Shown: positions 29,641-47,679, numbered from the stretch's first letter. The stretch is 64,000 nt of DNA from Epiperipatus broadwayi (GCA_028023455.1 JAQFVV010000561.1:312001-376000); one strand, 5' to 3'. Notes: generated by a model from the letters alone, not told the origin. Program-made: numbers and translations.

Positions 29641-32600
29641 TTTTCTTTGTCTCACACATCAATGTAAGATATATAATAAAATGATTATTACTTATCAGAA
29701 AATAATAAAGTTGACTTCATTTGATAGATATTTTTGTTTATTACTGAAATACATTTTAAATGTTCACATTTTATTTCTCTAAATGTTAAAAAAATAAGAT
29801 CGTAATCAAAACAAAGACTTTACACATTATGGTTTCTAGAAATATTGTTTTCAGTTTTCAAAATCAACTTATTTCTTATTATTTTTAAACATCCAAACAA
29901 ATAATTATTTATTTCTCTTATATCTAATGAATTATGCTTTAAAAATTTAATTTTTTTGAATATTTATTGCAAAATTGTGATATTTTCGTACTTGTAAGTA
30001 TAAATAGATTGTTTATGTAGAAGCTAATCTTGTAAATTGCTTCAGGCCATGCTTACATTCACTGCTAATATAACATATTTTTGAAAATAAAGTATTTCAA
30101 GTCAAAATAAGTGATTAATAATATATATTTCTTGATATCTAATAAATATAAAGTAAATTATTTTTTTAAAAAAAATCTAAAACCATAATAAAAATAAACA
30201 AGTTTTTGGTCATTGGAACTATTTTCTTTAAACAATATTATAAAACACCAAATGTTTTACAGCCTTGGCAATAGCCAATGGCTGAACAAGTCAGGGTAGG
30301 GCTTATGTCTACTGTAAGAGTGGGAATTTTGAATTTCCCACCTTCTACCATAATTTTTTTAACAAAAGTTTAATACAATAAAATATACCATTTTACACAC
30401 ATTTTAACATATAATACTTATGAAAAATTCACCAGGGGGTGTATTGGTCAAAAATGAAATTCTATCATCCTGAGAGATCGAAAGCTTAAAGTACTATGAA
30501 AATAAAGAAATAATAAATAATAACATTGCATCTATTAATGTCCTAAGACAGTTAAATTGATCCTTCAATTCAATTACTTCAATAAGACTGAAATAATGTT
30601 TTAACAACATTTTATAAAATAGGATGTATAATCTATATTTGTGACTAAAAAAAAGAAAGAAATAAAATATTTGTTTTTATCTTATTAAACACTTAAGCAT
30701 ATATGCACTGATAATAAAAATCAATGTGTATAACAACATATAAACCACCTAATAATTATAGATAAAGTAAAGTAGTTATTCAATATGATAGAGGCATGAT
30801 AAGTTTGTCCTATGTTTACAAAGCAAAAACAAGTAAGTAAATTATTCAACAATTGATAGCCTTAGTTTAAAATAATATGAGCTAGACTGAAATGTCATGG
30901 CCAGATGCTCTAAAGAATTTCCCAATATGTAGCAAGAATAAGACACAAAGCAGGCATAGTAGCTATACCAATGTTGGCTATAACTGTGAATGAATGATTA
31001 TAATGAAGGCAGTAGACAGTCTGGGTGACCAGAATAAATATATTAATAATAGTGAAGGAAGAGACCTGTAAAATAACAGTGATATTGAGTTTTAAGTCCA
31101 TATACACAAGTAGATGAATACTTTTTATATAGTAGCATATTATGTACAAGTAATAAGACGTTTTAGTCAATCTAAATTCAAATCACACATATATAATATA
31201 AATTGATTAACACTAATTAAAACAAAAAGTTAATTTTAAACATTATTACAATCTTCTTTCCAAGATTTAAAGACAGATTAAACTTCCAAATAGTTTTCTT
31301 AAAAGAAAAAAGACATGTGTTAAATATTCTAAGAGAGAATGGGAAAAGGATCAAACTACTCTACAATAATAATCAAACTTCATTAAAAGAAACTGACAAA
31401 AAACCCAGTAAAGATGAGAAAGACATTTTTTTCTAAAGATAATTTTTTTTAAACATAAAAAATAAATCATACTCTAAAAACAAACTTTTGTTCATTTTAT
31501 AGTTGTCATTTTTTGGGTAATCATTGAGAGTCTTATTTATAAAGTTAGCTCTAGAATGTCAGCTTTTTAAAAATGTATGGTTTTGTGAATATTAGAGGAT
31601 AAAGGTTTAACTTAGAACATGGAGTTCATCTTAGTGAGGTGTCTAGTCCAGCATATTGGTTGATTCATTGTACTACTGCAGGTGACTTGTCAAAAACTGT
31701 TGCTAGAGTATCACTAATTTTAATAAAAGATCTGGCAAAAGTTTGGTTTGTCACAAAGAATAATCAATAATGCTTGTAATAAATGAATAGATTCTGTAAG
31801 GTTCTCTGTTGCTTGAAAACTTTCTGAATGAAACAATAATTTTTAGGGAGCTTTTATACCCATTTATTCTATTGTTCTATCACATAATTTTTTCTAGAAT
31901 TTTCTAAATTTTCAATTAATTAAATCGAATTAAGTAGAAATTAAAATCAAACATTTTTTTTACATTTCATGCTAATCAGTTTTATTACAATTCTTATCTG
32001 AACAATTCATAACTTTTTATTACAATAAATTAAAATTTTATTTATAGATTAAGCATTGTTATAGAAAGTTTTAAAATAATCTTATTCAAAAGATAACAGA
32101 TTTATTTTAAAAAGTAACTTTTTTAAAAAAAAAAACTTTACTTTTAATAAACAAAATTATTTAGTGATTCATGTGTGTGTATACATATACATGCAATCAC
32201 ACTTTTATAAACATGTTTAATATAAACCTAAATTGGCAAAATTTTTAATATATACACATAATTTTTAGATGAAATTCCCTTTTTCTACATATATAGACTT
32301 AGCAAAGCAATCATCTCAATATATTATATTGCTTATGTGCTGATTAATCCTAAATAATATTCTGAAGAGATTTTAATCCATCTCTCAAAAATCATTGCAT
32401 GAAAAACTAGATTTAAAAATAAAAAGTTGACAATAAAACAGGAAAATCCAGTCTAGCTTTTTTTTATTATTGATTTACTTAAAAAACAAAATTTCATTAT
32501 TTAATGAAAAATAGGTTTGTTGATTTAGAAAACATTGCTTTTCATAAATAAAATTTTAAGTGTTTGTAAGGTTTATTATTCTCACATCAAGATTTAAAAA

Positions 32601-35600
32601 ATAACAAGGTTCAATACAAAACTATAATATGTATATAATACATTTATATTTTTCATTATATATAAATGTAATATATATTGGCAAAGATTAAAACTCTGGA
32701 GATAATTATAATTATTGGAATATACAGATTTCATTTACTAAGTGAATCATTGTTTCTTCTTTCAGATTCAAAATATTTAATAGAGTACCTCTTCAACATT
32801 TTTGTTTTATGTTCTCAGTGTACTTTAACACCCATTGACACCCAAACATATTCAAAAATACAGTCCAAAGATTATTCCACAGACTATTAATATATTAGAT
32901 AAGGAAATATTTCTCACAAATGCCATCCTTAATATAGGTACCAAGATAGGTAACTTTATCCAAAAGGCTGATTTAAATCCACAATCTAATAAATATCAAA
33001 TTATTTATGGTAATAAAAGTAATTTTATATATTGACTACAACTTTGGCAGTCTGATCATAATGAAGATTGTTCCATTGATCAATTCACCTACAATCTCTT
33101 TCAATAAGATTTAAGATTTCTTACAATTATATATTATTAATTCTTTTATTTCCCAGTAAGTCAAATCAATCATATTTAGTGGTAAGAAAATTTATACTTA
33201 TATTCTAATAGTCTGACACCATTACCTTACACAAACAAAATATTTAGTATTATCTGACAGAAATAATGGTCATTGTAATATTTTTGACAGACTTCCTGAT
33301 TCTTGTAAACTTCCCTCTATTAACAATTTAGGCTTGACTCAATTATTCAATAAGCAATATAAGTTATGGTCTAAAATTAAATATTATTTTTCTATTTAAA
33401 TTGTGAGAATTTGGAAAACAATCTTATGATACAAGCGCACATTAAAATAAGAGATTGTGCTTAAATTATTTATGCAACACACATTTTTAATTGACAATGA
33501 AAATAAAGACAAAAACAATGAAAATAATTCCACATCTATAACTTCCAAAAATAATGCTTTTATTATAACATTATTTACATATTAAATAACAAATCTTGTG
33601 AGAAATTATTTAATTCCTTCTTTGACATTAATAAACAATGTAAATAAACAAGTGGTAGTTTATGTGAAAATATGGGTTATTGGTTTATGGAGGTATTGTT
33701 TTAAATAGTATGCAAATGTTTTGTTCACACAAATAATCTAAAATCTAATTCTTATATATATACAATGTCATTTTTTTTATAATGAAAATAGAAAAAAAAA
33801 CAGTAATAACATTTCTTCTATATATTTCATCATCATCATTACCATCATCATTATTATTACAATACAATTGTAATCACAAATGAAATTAAAGAATCATTTT
33901 ATACATAAAAATAGTATAAAAGAAAATCAAATTATTCTTAATGCTGAAGCATGCTGCTACTTATTTTTGATATTATTTCTTACTCATTTTAATGTTTACT
34001 TAAAAAATCTACTAAACTCCAAGAATTCTAATGCAGATAGATGTGGTCATATCTTCATTAATATATAAAATGGAAGTGAAATTTAAATATCCAATTTGGA
34101 AGCTTAATTATTTTATATCATTTTTCTTTATTGCAGATTGATATACAACTGATTAGAGCTATTTATTTTGACCAGGATGCACAAGTCCACTTTTTTCATT
34201 ATAATTTGTTGGTAATTTGTTTTGGACCCAATTATGTTCTTAAAAATATTATTATCTTATTTAAAAATGTGAATAATTTCTTTTATTAATGACTAAAAAT
34301 GTATTTATGTTATCACATTTAATAATTTTTCAAGCTATTTTCTTTTAGAACAACAATAATGTTTTTTTTATATATAAAAAAACTGATTCCTTAAGCTCAG
34401 TTTTGTTAAACATATCATGTTTTAATTATATTTTTAGAACAATATATATAGAAAGAAACAATTTTGAAGATTAAAAAAATAAAAAATAAAGTATTAAAAT
34501 AAAATATAACTTCAAAATTTTACTTTTTCAAAAAAAGAACAAAAATGCCCACTTCTCTTTATTTTCAAACATAAATATCAACTAATCACTTTTTTTAAAC
34601 ATGTAATTTATATGTGCAAAAATTAAAAATTAATTTATTTCTTCATTTCAATAAAAAAAATGAAGCATTTATATTTTTAATAAATCTGAGTTACAGATTA
34701 TTAAATCACAAAAAATCATTTTCAATCTTTCTGCTTGTAAATGTAAACTTTTTAAAATGATATTCAAGTCACCATTTTGACATGAGTGCATCTTGTTATG
34801 AAATATAAGCTTACCCAATAGTACTAAGCAAGTGTATATATTGTAACAAGCTACTATTAGATTGTGCTGGCATGCTTATTTATTAATATTTTTAATTGTA
34901 TGGGTATTCTTTTTTAAATGAAAAATGAAATATATGACTGACAATGTTGTAGAATAAGTCTGGTTTATTGATTAAATAATAAAAACTTAAAAAAATGATA
35001 CTGGTTTAATGTTCTACAACAAGTTATTAAAATTAAAACAATTCACCTTAACATTCAAATTTAGAATTATTAGTTGTTTTTCGCAAAAAAACCTATGATA
35101 GTTCCACAGCTTTAGATCACTGTTTTAACTTTATTGTAATTCATACTAGTGTAGAAATTTTTTAATAATATAAATTCAGCTGTAATGCTTTTGATATTTT
35201 TAATTGAAAAAATTCTGAAGAAGTCTGTATCTAATGGACAATTAGCAAATATTAATCATCTTTATTGTGTTGTTCTTAAAGAAAATCTTTATTTTTAATA
35301 TTTTCTTTTTTATTGACACTTCATGTAAAACTTATTGCTATTCTTATTATCTGTGGAAATTGACATGGTGTAAAAGTTGTTCAAATATTTTAATTATTAT
35401 AAAGAAAATATCAGATTTTAAACCATAATTTGATTGAATTATCATAAATCTACCTTTTTATTCACAATATAATAAAATACTTAAAATAAAGAAGAATTTA
35501 TTTACAAGTGATTTTAAACATTTATAAAGATCAAGTGTAATTTTATAGAATATTATTCATTTATAAAATACAAGTAAAAAGCAATCAATTCTAATTTAGT

Positions 35601-35717
35601 GAGTTTTAGTATAAAATAAAGATTTTATAGAAAAGTGAAAAGTTGATCATTTTTAAAAACTTCAATCAGCTGAACAATGTACTCTTATTCTTCTCCTTTA
35701 TTTTCTTTGCATTTCTT
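29641..35717. other. Long gene-free AT-rich tract
   Basis: Only short AT-driven frames (30,910-31,170, 32,678-32,890, 32,835-33,035, 33,880-34,068) are present, none recognisable. A CATCATCATCATTACCATCAT run near 33,828 could be a LINE-type simple tail on the minus strand, but no element body adjoins it. Confidence 0.4.
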
Positions 35718-36010
35718 TATATATATATATATATATATTGTAACCTTCTCCCAAAGACCGCTGTACTATAAATGAATCATATCACGTTTTAGGCACCATA
35801 ATCACTACTGTACCCTAGCTACAGCCAATCATCATGCCATTCACATTGGTCAGCATAATCGCAACTGTAACCTGGCAACAGCTAGCCTTCATCTACTAAA
35901 CGATCATGTCATGTTGGCAAGCCCATAACCACATCTGTAACCTAGATTCCTGATCTAGTTCGTCACCAATGAATCATACCGCACATTTTAGTGATTAAAT
36001 TCTCTTATGG
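35718..36010. repeat. (TA)n tract then three degenerate units around CTGTAACC
   Basis: After TA (35,718-35,739), segments of the type GCATAATC.C.ACTGTAACC(TAG/TGG)CAACAGC recur three times at about 65-75 bp spacing to about 35,955. Composition is much richer in C and G than in the flanks. The family is unknown; it may be an old element end. Confidence 0.45.
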
Positions 36011-36239
36011 AACCTAACATACTCACACTATCAATAATATAATCCTGAAGAAACATAAATGCAAAATTAATGAAATGATTCCTGGATTGAATAAAACTAG
36101 CATGAAACTGTTGATCTAAAGAAGATCACAAGGTGACTAATAAAGATAAAAACTTCTGGTCAAACTAGCCCTGAAATCCACACAAACAAAATGAGATGAG
36201 TTAACTTTGATATTCATCAAATTAATAAAATAACTAATA

Positions 36240-36560
36240 ATTATATGTCTTGAGTGGTGATGAAATTAAACTTATAAATGAAATGATATGTAATTTATGA
36301 TGTAAATGACTAAATGGATGATGGAATGAAGTAATAACGGAATAGTGGAATGAAATGAGTCTAAGAGTGAAGAGAAAAGAACGAATAGATATGAGAATAA
36401 TGAATGATTAAAAGGATAATAGAATAATAGTTAATGAATAGTGAAAATGATAAAAGAATATGATTAATTAATTATGATAATGAATTAATGTCAAATGAGA
36501 ATGAATAACTAAAAGAATGATGAAGATGAAATTGAAGGAAAATGTTAAGGATGGAGACTG
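36240..36560 (+). repeat. Purine-rich low-complexity tract (GAATGA/GATGA-like)
   Basis: The + strand is almost free of C and built from variants of AATGA, GAATGA and GATGAA, as in a decayed minisatellite. Confidence 0.6.
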
Positions 36561-39034
36561 AAATCTTAAATTATAAACTAATATGGTATTCAATGGTAAA
36601 AAGATAAGCTAAATAAAAATAGGGATTTTAAGCTTGACACAACCAGAATATCTATCATAAAATTAAAACAAACTATACATTTTATATCAACAAAAGTAAT
36701 TTGCATATTAAAGCTTAGCTAACTTTCATAGACTGTGAAAGTAATCTATTGTAAGTTCAACTATAATAATTAACAAGATATAAACTTTATTACAAACTTA
36801 AATTCTATCTTAAGACTTAACAATTAATTCTTCTCAGGGTTCAAACATTATAAATGGTTATACAACATCTATTTGGGTCAGTAAGAGGGATTTTACTACT
36901 ACCCAAACATAATGCACCTAATAGCTCTCAATATAACTTAAATCAAGAATTCTATTTAGCAGTTTTAAAGAAACTTTATAACTAATATAAACTTTTAAAT
37001 TTATGACTGGGAATGACTTTTTGGATAATTAAAAAAAAACAATAACTTACCAAATTCCCTTTCTTAAATAATTATAAACAATGTGATCAAGATCAGTGAA
37101 TGATAGCTCTGCAGATTTAACTAAACCAATCAAATCAAGACTATGTTTATCTTTTAATATATTGTTTAAAACAATCTGTACTACAAGTTATCAACATTTT
37201 GATTATTATGTGATAATGCATTAGATGTACCAATAAACTATAAGACTTACCAAAATTATTATGATATAGCATAACAGAGTTAGTAGTGCTATATTGTTTG
37301 ATGATGATTTCAATTTATAATCTGATAGTTTGATAGCAATAACAATAATAGTGTATATATGTGTGGTAATTAGCAATAAGACTACATGCAACCAAATAAA
37401 ATTTTAAACACAACAAACTTTATTTACAGTATGTACAAAATTTTAATTTACAGATATGGCATGAAATAAAACTAATCTGTTAAAATAATTTATGGATGGG
37501 ACAAATACTTATTATCCCCTTGACCATATACTCAGCAAATGATATAACCGGCTTAGAACCTAATATTCACAATATCATTTCTTACACTTTGGCGTATTTT
37601 TAAAAATAAGATACTAAAATATATTTAGGCTAACTAGCACTTAAATTACATAATAGGTATACTTTAGAACTCTAGGATATGCACAAATTTAAATTTAGAA
37701 TTCCAACATTATAAAGTATTGCATTATCCCAAAGCCCTATCTTTTATCGGAATATGATAAGGGCAATTATCACATTCTGAGCAATTACTAACTTATTTAA
37801 CTTTGAAATGAATAAGTTTAGTGCATTAAATGAATATGATTAAACATTCAAAAATCAAAGACACCTTGATCTCATTAAGCATTACCTATGTCCACAGCTC
37901 AACCCTTGAATACATAACTGATCTTACAATTTTATTGTCACATCATTATCTGATAAAAAATGAATCCATTCTGCCAGTGTGCATCTCTTACTTTTACATT
38001 TTAAATTCTACAATTACAACTAGATTCTGGCTTGGTCTTTCAACAACTGATGATGATCCCACAACATCACAAACAGTATTTTGATTAAGAAAACACTATG
38101 CTAGATGAGTATTCCTAAATTTAATATTATTTTATACTTGCTATATGATCTGGACCTAATATCTTTCACGATACGCGGTGGAAAAACTATCTCTATATTA
38201 TCATGAGGAATTTAACACTAAGATGGGAGACTTTATAAAAAACAACATGACAGTTGTATAATAATATATGGATAAATCTATACCTCTCTATGGGTATACA
38301 TACGTGTGTGGGCCTTGCCTCACCATGAAAAGACTAGAATTCAAACCATAGACATCCTTTCTTTTTAGGATTATTTATACCAATGAACATTAATTACTGC
38401 TCAGATTCTATCCATCTTTTCTCTCATAAAATTAGCCATAGGTGACACTTCATCAGCCTATGCTTCACATAAATGTTAATATATTGGATGCCATTCAATT
38501 GGAACCTCCCATTAACTAAAAACTGTCACTAGTCATTCTCAAATTATAGCAAGATAAAGACAATACCAACAATAACAGTGAAGATATACATACTCCATTT
38601 TACACTATAACTATTAATGTCTCAACAGCCAAACCAAAATACCTATGTCCAATGATTGTTAATCATTTTAGAATGACAACTATATTTTATTAAAGAGAGC
38701 ATGACGGATTTAAGCAATTAAGATCAAACCTGCATTTGTATTCAAAGTGGACACGCTCACTTCTATAGCAAATTAAAAAATGAAAAAGGTTTATATCAAT
38801 TTTTTTTATATCAGAAAATAATTCAGTCATGCCAATATAGATATTTTTGATAAAATATCTGTACATTTACCTTTTTATTAATATATCTTAACATTAGTTT
38901 TAAACTATGAAAAAATCAAATATTTTATCACTCTCTAGATAAACGCTATATATCTATTTTCCGGTTTTCCCTTAACTAAAAAAAATATATACATAAAATA
39001 GATGTGTATATTTTACACATTTTTCTTTTTCTTT

Positions 39035-39040
<6 letters not shown>
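36561..39040. other. AT-rich sequence, no gene seen
   Basis: The frame at 37,830-38,084 is not recognisable as a protein. Composition is slightly less AT-rich around 37,500-38,600. Confidence 0.35.

Positions 39041-39079
<39 letters not shown>
39041..39079. repeat. (TA)n microsatellite
   Basis: An uninterrupted TA tract. Confidence 0.95.
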
Positions 39080-39080
<1 letters not shown>

Positions 39081-40988
39081 CATGCCAAAACCAAAACATA
39101 TACATTTTAAAATAAATTTTCCCAAACAACACATTACGTAAGTAATATGTAACACAGCAGTAATAAAAAAAAATAAGTGTACATATTTATCCGTTAACTT
39201 TTATACTCTGTTCCAAGTTATTTATCCTGGTGAGTTAGAATAATATAAATGGTTATTAGGATGAGCAATCAGTCTAGATTAAGCATATATATTTTGTTAT
39301 CCTGTTGTATTTATAATAGAACAAAATTCAACACTTATACAAAAGTAGAAATTATTTGAGAGTTTCCGTGGTGATAATTCATCAGGCAATTAACATCCAC
39401 GTTTCTAATTGTAGCAGATTTAAAAAGATAAATTTATCTAATTTGCTCTAGATAATTCAAAACAAACTTCAAAAACAACTTATTAAAATCTTTATTGATT
39501 TATTCGGTAAGCATTTCAAATGACATATAACAAAATCATTTATTTACGTTTAAATCAAGATAATTTTTCCCTGAAAAATTAGTGGAATTTTTATTATTTA
39601 GTATATTTATCTTTCCTTTTTCTTTTAAAACTCTATGCATTTTATTCCTCTCAGCATGGCAATCCATATTTGTGTAGCAATATTTAAGTAGTAGGACATT
39701 TTTAAAACCGTAAATATTATTATGACGACATATATTTCTCAATAAGACATTAAAAGCAAACTTTTATTTTATTATATCTCCATTGGAAAAATAATAACTG
39801 TTTAGTAATATTAAGACAAATTTATCCAATTATCATGTTGACATATTTAGCATTTTAATCAGCTGTTAATTGACTATTTTTTTCATTACATGGGTTCCCA
39901 CGATAAAATATGCAGACTATAGAAAATAACATTACGAAAATATTATCATATTTATTTTATTAAAAATTAGATTATTTCAAAATGACTTTTAAATTTATTT
40001 ACTATATACCATATATAACACTTGTTTTAAAATCATTTTGAATTAATATTATTTTTTTCTTGATATTTTTTACTTTATAAGCACAATCTTGTTCTACTGG
40101 ATAACAAGACTAGCACGCGAAATATAAACATTATCAATTTTTTTTAGTCTACTTATAAATGATTTGCGTGTCATTTCCAAAGAAGATATTTTAAAAATAT
40201 ACATAACATAAAAGCAAAGGCTTACTTTTGCTTGAATTTTCCTGAGTTTAAAGCAGTTCTTATTCAAATAAAAACTTATCTCCATGGTTTTAATTTCCTT
40301 CTCCCATAACAATCCTAGGAAATGTGCAGTCATGGAAATGGCTTAAAATTATAGCAAGATTTTAAGATTTCTTATTCAAACATTTTTAGATAGCAAGGTA
40401 TTCTACTTCCATACAATAAGATTTCAGAATTTTTTTGATTTTTACTTTTTTTTTATTTTAAATCAGAGCTGATGTTTATGTTTACTTGGTTCTTGTTTTT
40501 CTTAATTAGTTCACTCCCCTACAGCTATGTTAGAACATATATAGCTTTTATTATACTGAATTCTGGGAATGAGTTGGCCAATAATTTTTGGTATGCATAA
40601 TTAGTACTACCCCCTCTGTCTTCATTTTTAATAATTATCCATTATTATTTAAGACAGCTTGGTGGTTAGTACCAAAAAATATGCTTAAATAATTTACTAT
40701 AATGATTTATTTGACAAGATTTAACAATTTGATTTAATATTTATTTATTTCAATTGCTATTCAAAACTAATAAAATAGCAATGTATTTATCTACCAAATA
40801 ATAATAATACTTTTAAATTGTTATTTTAGTCTAGTCAGAGCCTAGACTGGGTTTGAAATCTAATCTCCACTAAAGCAAATTTCGCAGTACATTCAAAACA
40901 ATTGTTATTGAAAGCCACTTTAGTAAGATTTTGATGTTAAATATATCATTATTTAAAATTTTGGAATTATTAATTTAGGGACCTAAAT
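39080..40988. other. AT-rich sequence, no gene seen
   Basis: The small minus-strand frames at 39,536-39,742 and 40,094-40,333 have no recognisable domains. Confidence 0.4.
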
Positions 40989-40996
40989 AAAAGGTC

Positions 40997-41032
<36 letters not shown>

Positions 41033-41040
41033 GACCTTTT
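40989..41040. repeat. 52-bp perfect palindrome with TA core
   Basis: AAAAGGTCACAA at 40,989-41,000 is exactly inverted at 41,029-41,040, with only (TA)n between. A second TA tract follows to about 41,059. Confidence 0.92.
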
Positions 41041-41057
41041 ATATATATATATATATA

Positions 41058-41286
41058 TTGTTTATAATAACTCTTCTCATATATATTTTAATAAAAAAAA
41101 CTTTTTTTAATAAAACTTCTTTATTTTACTGACAGTTTCGACTGTCCAGCAGTCTTCATCAGAACTTTCTCAATTGAGCTCTGATAAAGACTGCTGAACA
41201 GTCAAAACTATCAGGAAAATAAAGAAGTTTTATTAAAAAAAAATTTTGCATTAAATTGTATAAGAGAAGAGTTGCAATAAGCAATA
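41058..41286. mobile_element. Foldback element with hammerhead-core-like arms
   Basis: Inverted arms meet near 41,175. TAATAAAACTTCTTTATTTT on the left pairs with its inverted partner at 41,215-41,234, and CTCTTCTC near 41,071 pairs near 41,264. On the minus strand the left arm reads CTGATGA, a GACTG/CAGTC stem, then GAAAC. The right arm, on the + strand, has the same layout with CTGATAA and AAAAC. Similar GAAG-stem-GAAAC strings occur near the 3' ends of Penelope-like elements, so this may be two joined 3' tails. Confidence 0.7.
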
Positions 41287-41635
41287 TATAGATGAACAAT
41301 AGAAAATTTTAAATTTTGACTGGATTAATGTAATAGTGTTATTGAATTACCAGGATTTTTTTTAGTGATAAATAATAATTTTCTTATTAAAATACATAAA
41401 ATGTGAAATAAAAATTAGAAGAAACATGGTGAAGTAATTAAATTATTTTTCTTTTTAATTTATTTTTAAGTTAAAATATTTTAAGAGAATTCAGTCAAGA
41501 ATTAGTTATTTATTTACTTGTTTAGCCAAAAAAAGAGTGAATACAAAAAATTGTATTAATTTCCAACTATTGTATAAAATTTGAATAATTTGGTATAAAC
41601 AAATCATATCTAAAATATTCTATTTATGATTATGC

Positions 41636-41639
<4 letters not shown>

Positions 41640-41673
<34 letters not shown>

Positions 41674-41675
41674 GT

Positions 41676-41717
<42 letters not shown>

Positions 41718-41723
41718 ACATTT
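41640..41723. repeat. (TA)n tract plus TA-cored palindrome
   Basis: TA runs from 41,640. Then AAATGTTGATAT at 41,670 is inverted at the right end (41,712-41,723) around a TA core. Confidence 0.9.
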
Positions 41724-41897
41724 TGAGATTTGAAAAAGAAAAGTTATTCAGTATTAAAATCTTTAAAATTTGCTGAGCATGTTTTCAGCTGCTGTGGCTA
41801 TCTATTTAATTGTAAAAAGTATACATTAAAAAATAGATCTAAATATTTCAAATTTAAAATACCCTCATATATTTATAAAATCATCATCTTTATTCAT

Positions 41898-42091
41898 AAT
41901 ATTCATTAAGGCTGTAGCCTCAATCACATGCGTATAAAATGCGATAGTAGGGACCACTACAGGTCTTAACACCACAAGATTACTTTTTCCTCTTTTCTTC
42001 CAAGAGTAAGCTTGTGGTTTTAAGACCTGTAGAGGTTCCTACTATCACATTTTATACGCATATGATTGAGGCTACAGCCTTAATGAATATT
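41898..42091. mobile_element. Foldback element with arms of about 90 bp
   Basis: AATATTCATTAAGGCTGTAG (41,898) is inverted at the right end (to 42,091), and pairing continues inward through the CACATGCGTATAAAATG and GGTCTTAACACCACAA segments. A pyrimidine-rich loop lies at about 41,982-42,000. A diverged half-copy occurs at 51,290-51,372. Confidence 0.85.
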
Positions 42092-43141
42092 ATTTACATA
42101 ATGAATGGGTGTTTAAATAAATTTATAATTACATCTTTATTAATGTAAATATTTTTATTTGCAATTTATAATTATTCAATGAAAATAAAGTTTATAATAT
42201 CGAAAAATGGTTTATTATAAAAAAAAACAAACAACGACTATAAAACCTTAAACTTGGTTAAAATGATGATTAGTTTGTTTTGAAATTTAATTGATATAAT
42301 AAATAGTGTCAAAAAAATAAATTAAAAATGGACAAGGTTTAATTATTAATATATACAAATTTACCTAGTCAATAATTAAAATTGTAATTAAAAAAAAGAT
42401 GGTATTACCAAATAAAAATGTTTATATTTGATATGAGTAGTGAAGAAAGATAAATAAAGCTTGGTTTTAAATATTAAAATTATTTGTTTCTGAAAATTGT
42501 AGTTATTTATCAAATTCATATAGGTTGCATGTGTAAATAAATTTAGTAGTATCTTAGCAATAAAATAAAGCTTGCTAATTCACATAAAAGCTGGAATTGC
42601 CTTAGTAATAGTAGCTTGAAAAGTTTTCACTACATATTAATAAACACTGACATTGTTGCATAAACAACCCATTTGTACTAGTTGTGACCATGTTGATAAA
42701 GATATAGCTTGCCTGTTATCTGAAAATTTATCATCTGATATGTTTTATCATAGTATTCTCTTTTATGAATAGTTGGCTAAATAAAAATATATGTCTTCAC
42801 AATTTCCATATGAAATACTAAAAAAATATTGAAGCTTTATCTGCTGAAATTAAAATAGTTTCTAAACAAAAAAGAAATTTTACTAAGAAAGGCAATCCTC
42901 ATCAAAAATTTAAAATGGTAAACAGTTGAATCCCAGAATATGGTTTTAATATTGTTTATGCTTGCTTAAATAAGACAAAATAAATTAAAAGTCATCCTCA
43001 AACTTACACAGTTGTAATTAAAATTTAAATACTTGAAGTCTAAATGATGCTATTTACCTTTATTTGTTTATTGAAGTTTCATAATTTATACACTACTAAT
43101 TTTAATTATATTTAAAATTATAAATTTTTTCAATTACTATG
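42092..43141. other. AT-rich sequence, no gene seen
   Basis: No supported feature. Confidence 0.4.
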
Positions 43142-43409
43142 TGTGCTGACACGCTCTCATAAGAAAACTATAATTGTATGAAAATTATTATCGATGCTAA
43201 GTGCTTTCAAGAGTGTTAAATACACTCATAGTTATAGCCTTGGACTGTGCATAATTATATGGCTTATGTATATATAGGCTATATATTATTCAAAATGTAT
43301 GTAAAACAGATTGTTCTTTCTTAGAAAGGGGGATGATGGATTTCTTCTGATTTATGACATTAGAATTGTCAGCTACATGCCATGTTTCTTATGAGAGTGT
43401 ATCAGTGCA
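43142..43409. mobile_element. MITE-like element with 25-bp terminal inverted repeats
   Basis: The left end TGTGCTGACACGCTCTCATA and the inverted right end TGCACTGATACACTCTCATA differ only by transitions; over 25 bp, 21 positions match. Length is 268 bp with no ORF. Flanking duplications were not clear. Confidence 0.65.
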
Positions 43410-44188
43410 TTTAATACAATTTACAATTATCTAAGAAAAGTTTATTAATTTTATAAATTATGCATTTAATTATTCAAATATATATTTTTTTCTTATTAAC
43501 TCTTGCTTGTATTTATCATAACTGTGAGCATACACTTTAATTTGTAGGTAGAGAGCAGAGAAAATTTATTATCTACTGCTTATCTACAATTCATTGTATT
43601 ATTATCTGTATGTAAAACTGCAATATTACTAAAGACAGATTTTTGATAGAATACAAGAATTTTCTATGTTAATAATTTTGAATTGCTACATATAAATTAA
43701 AAATACTCTATTGATTACAATATTTGATAATGAGTATATTTTAATTTTAATGTTAGGTATTGTAATTACTAACATAAATATTGGCATGATTATTTGTATG
43801 TATTCAAACTCTATTTTAATAAATGATCTACTTTGTATTTTTAAAGCTTTATTTTGAATTCATATCATGATATTGAAATATACAATATTAATGCATGTGT
43901 TTTGATAATCAGATATTAATTACTATAATTAGTGCATGGTAATTAATTGATATAACTAATAAAGCTAGAATTATGTGAAATACTTATTAGTAGGAATGAG
44001 GTTACTATAAATGAATAAAAATATTATGATACTATAAAAGTGGTAATAGATAAATCTCATATAGAATCATGATCAATAATGATTTCAAACTATCATCATT
44101 ACATTAGATTTTAGCTTGTTTTTAGAGAGATTATCTAATCATTTAATTTTTAAGATAAATATTTGGGAACTACAAAATCTTTATTTAG
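43410..44188. other. AT-rich sequence, no gene seen
   Basis: No supported feature. Confidence 0.4.

Positions 44189-47679
<3,491 letters not shown>

Noticed and set aside
35740-38700. LTR retrotransposon starting at TGTAACC
   Set aside because: No matching second LTR, primer-binding site or gag/pol frame could be found.
41110-41174. Active hammerhead ribozyme
   Set aside because: The core-like strings are present, but stems I and III could not be closed. Kept only as a finding to test.
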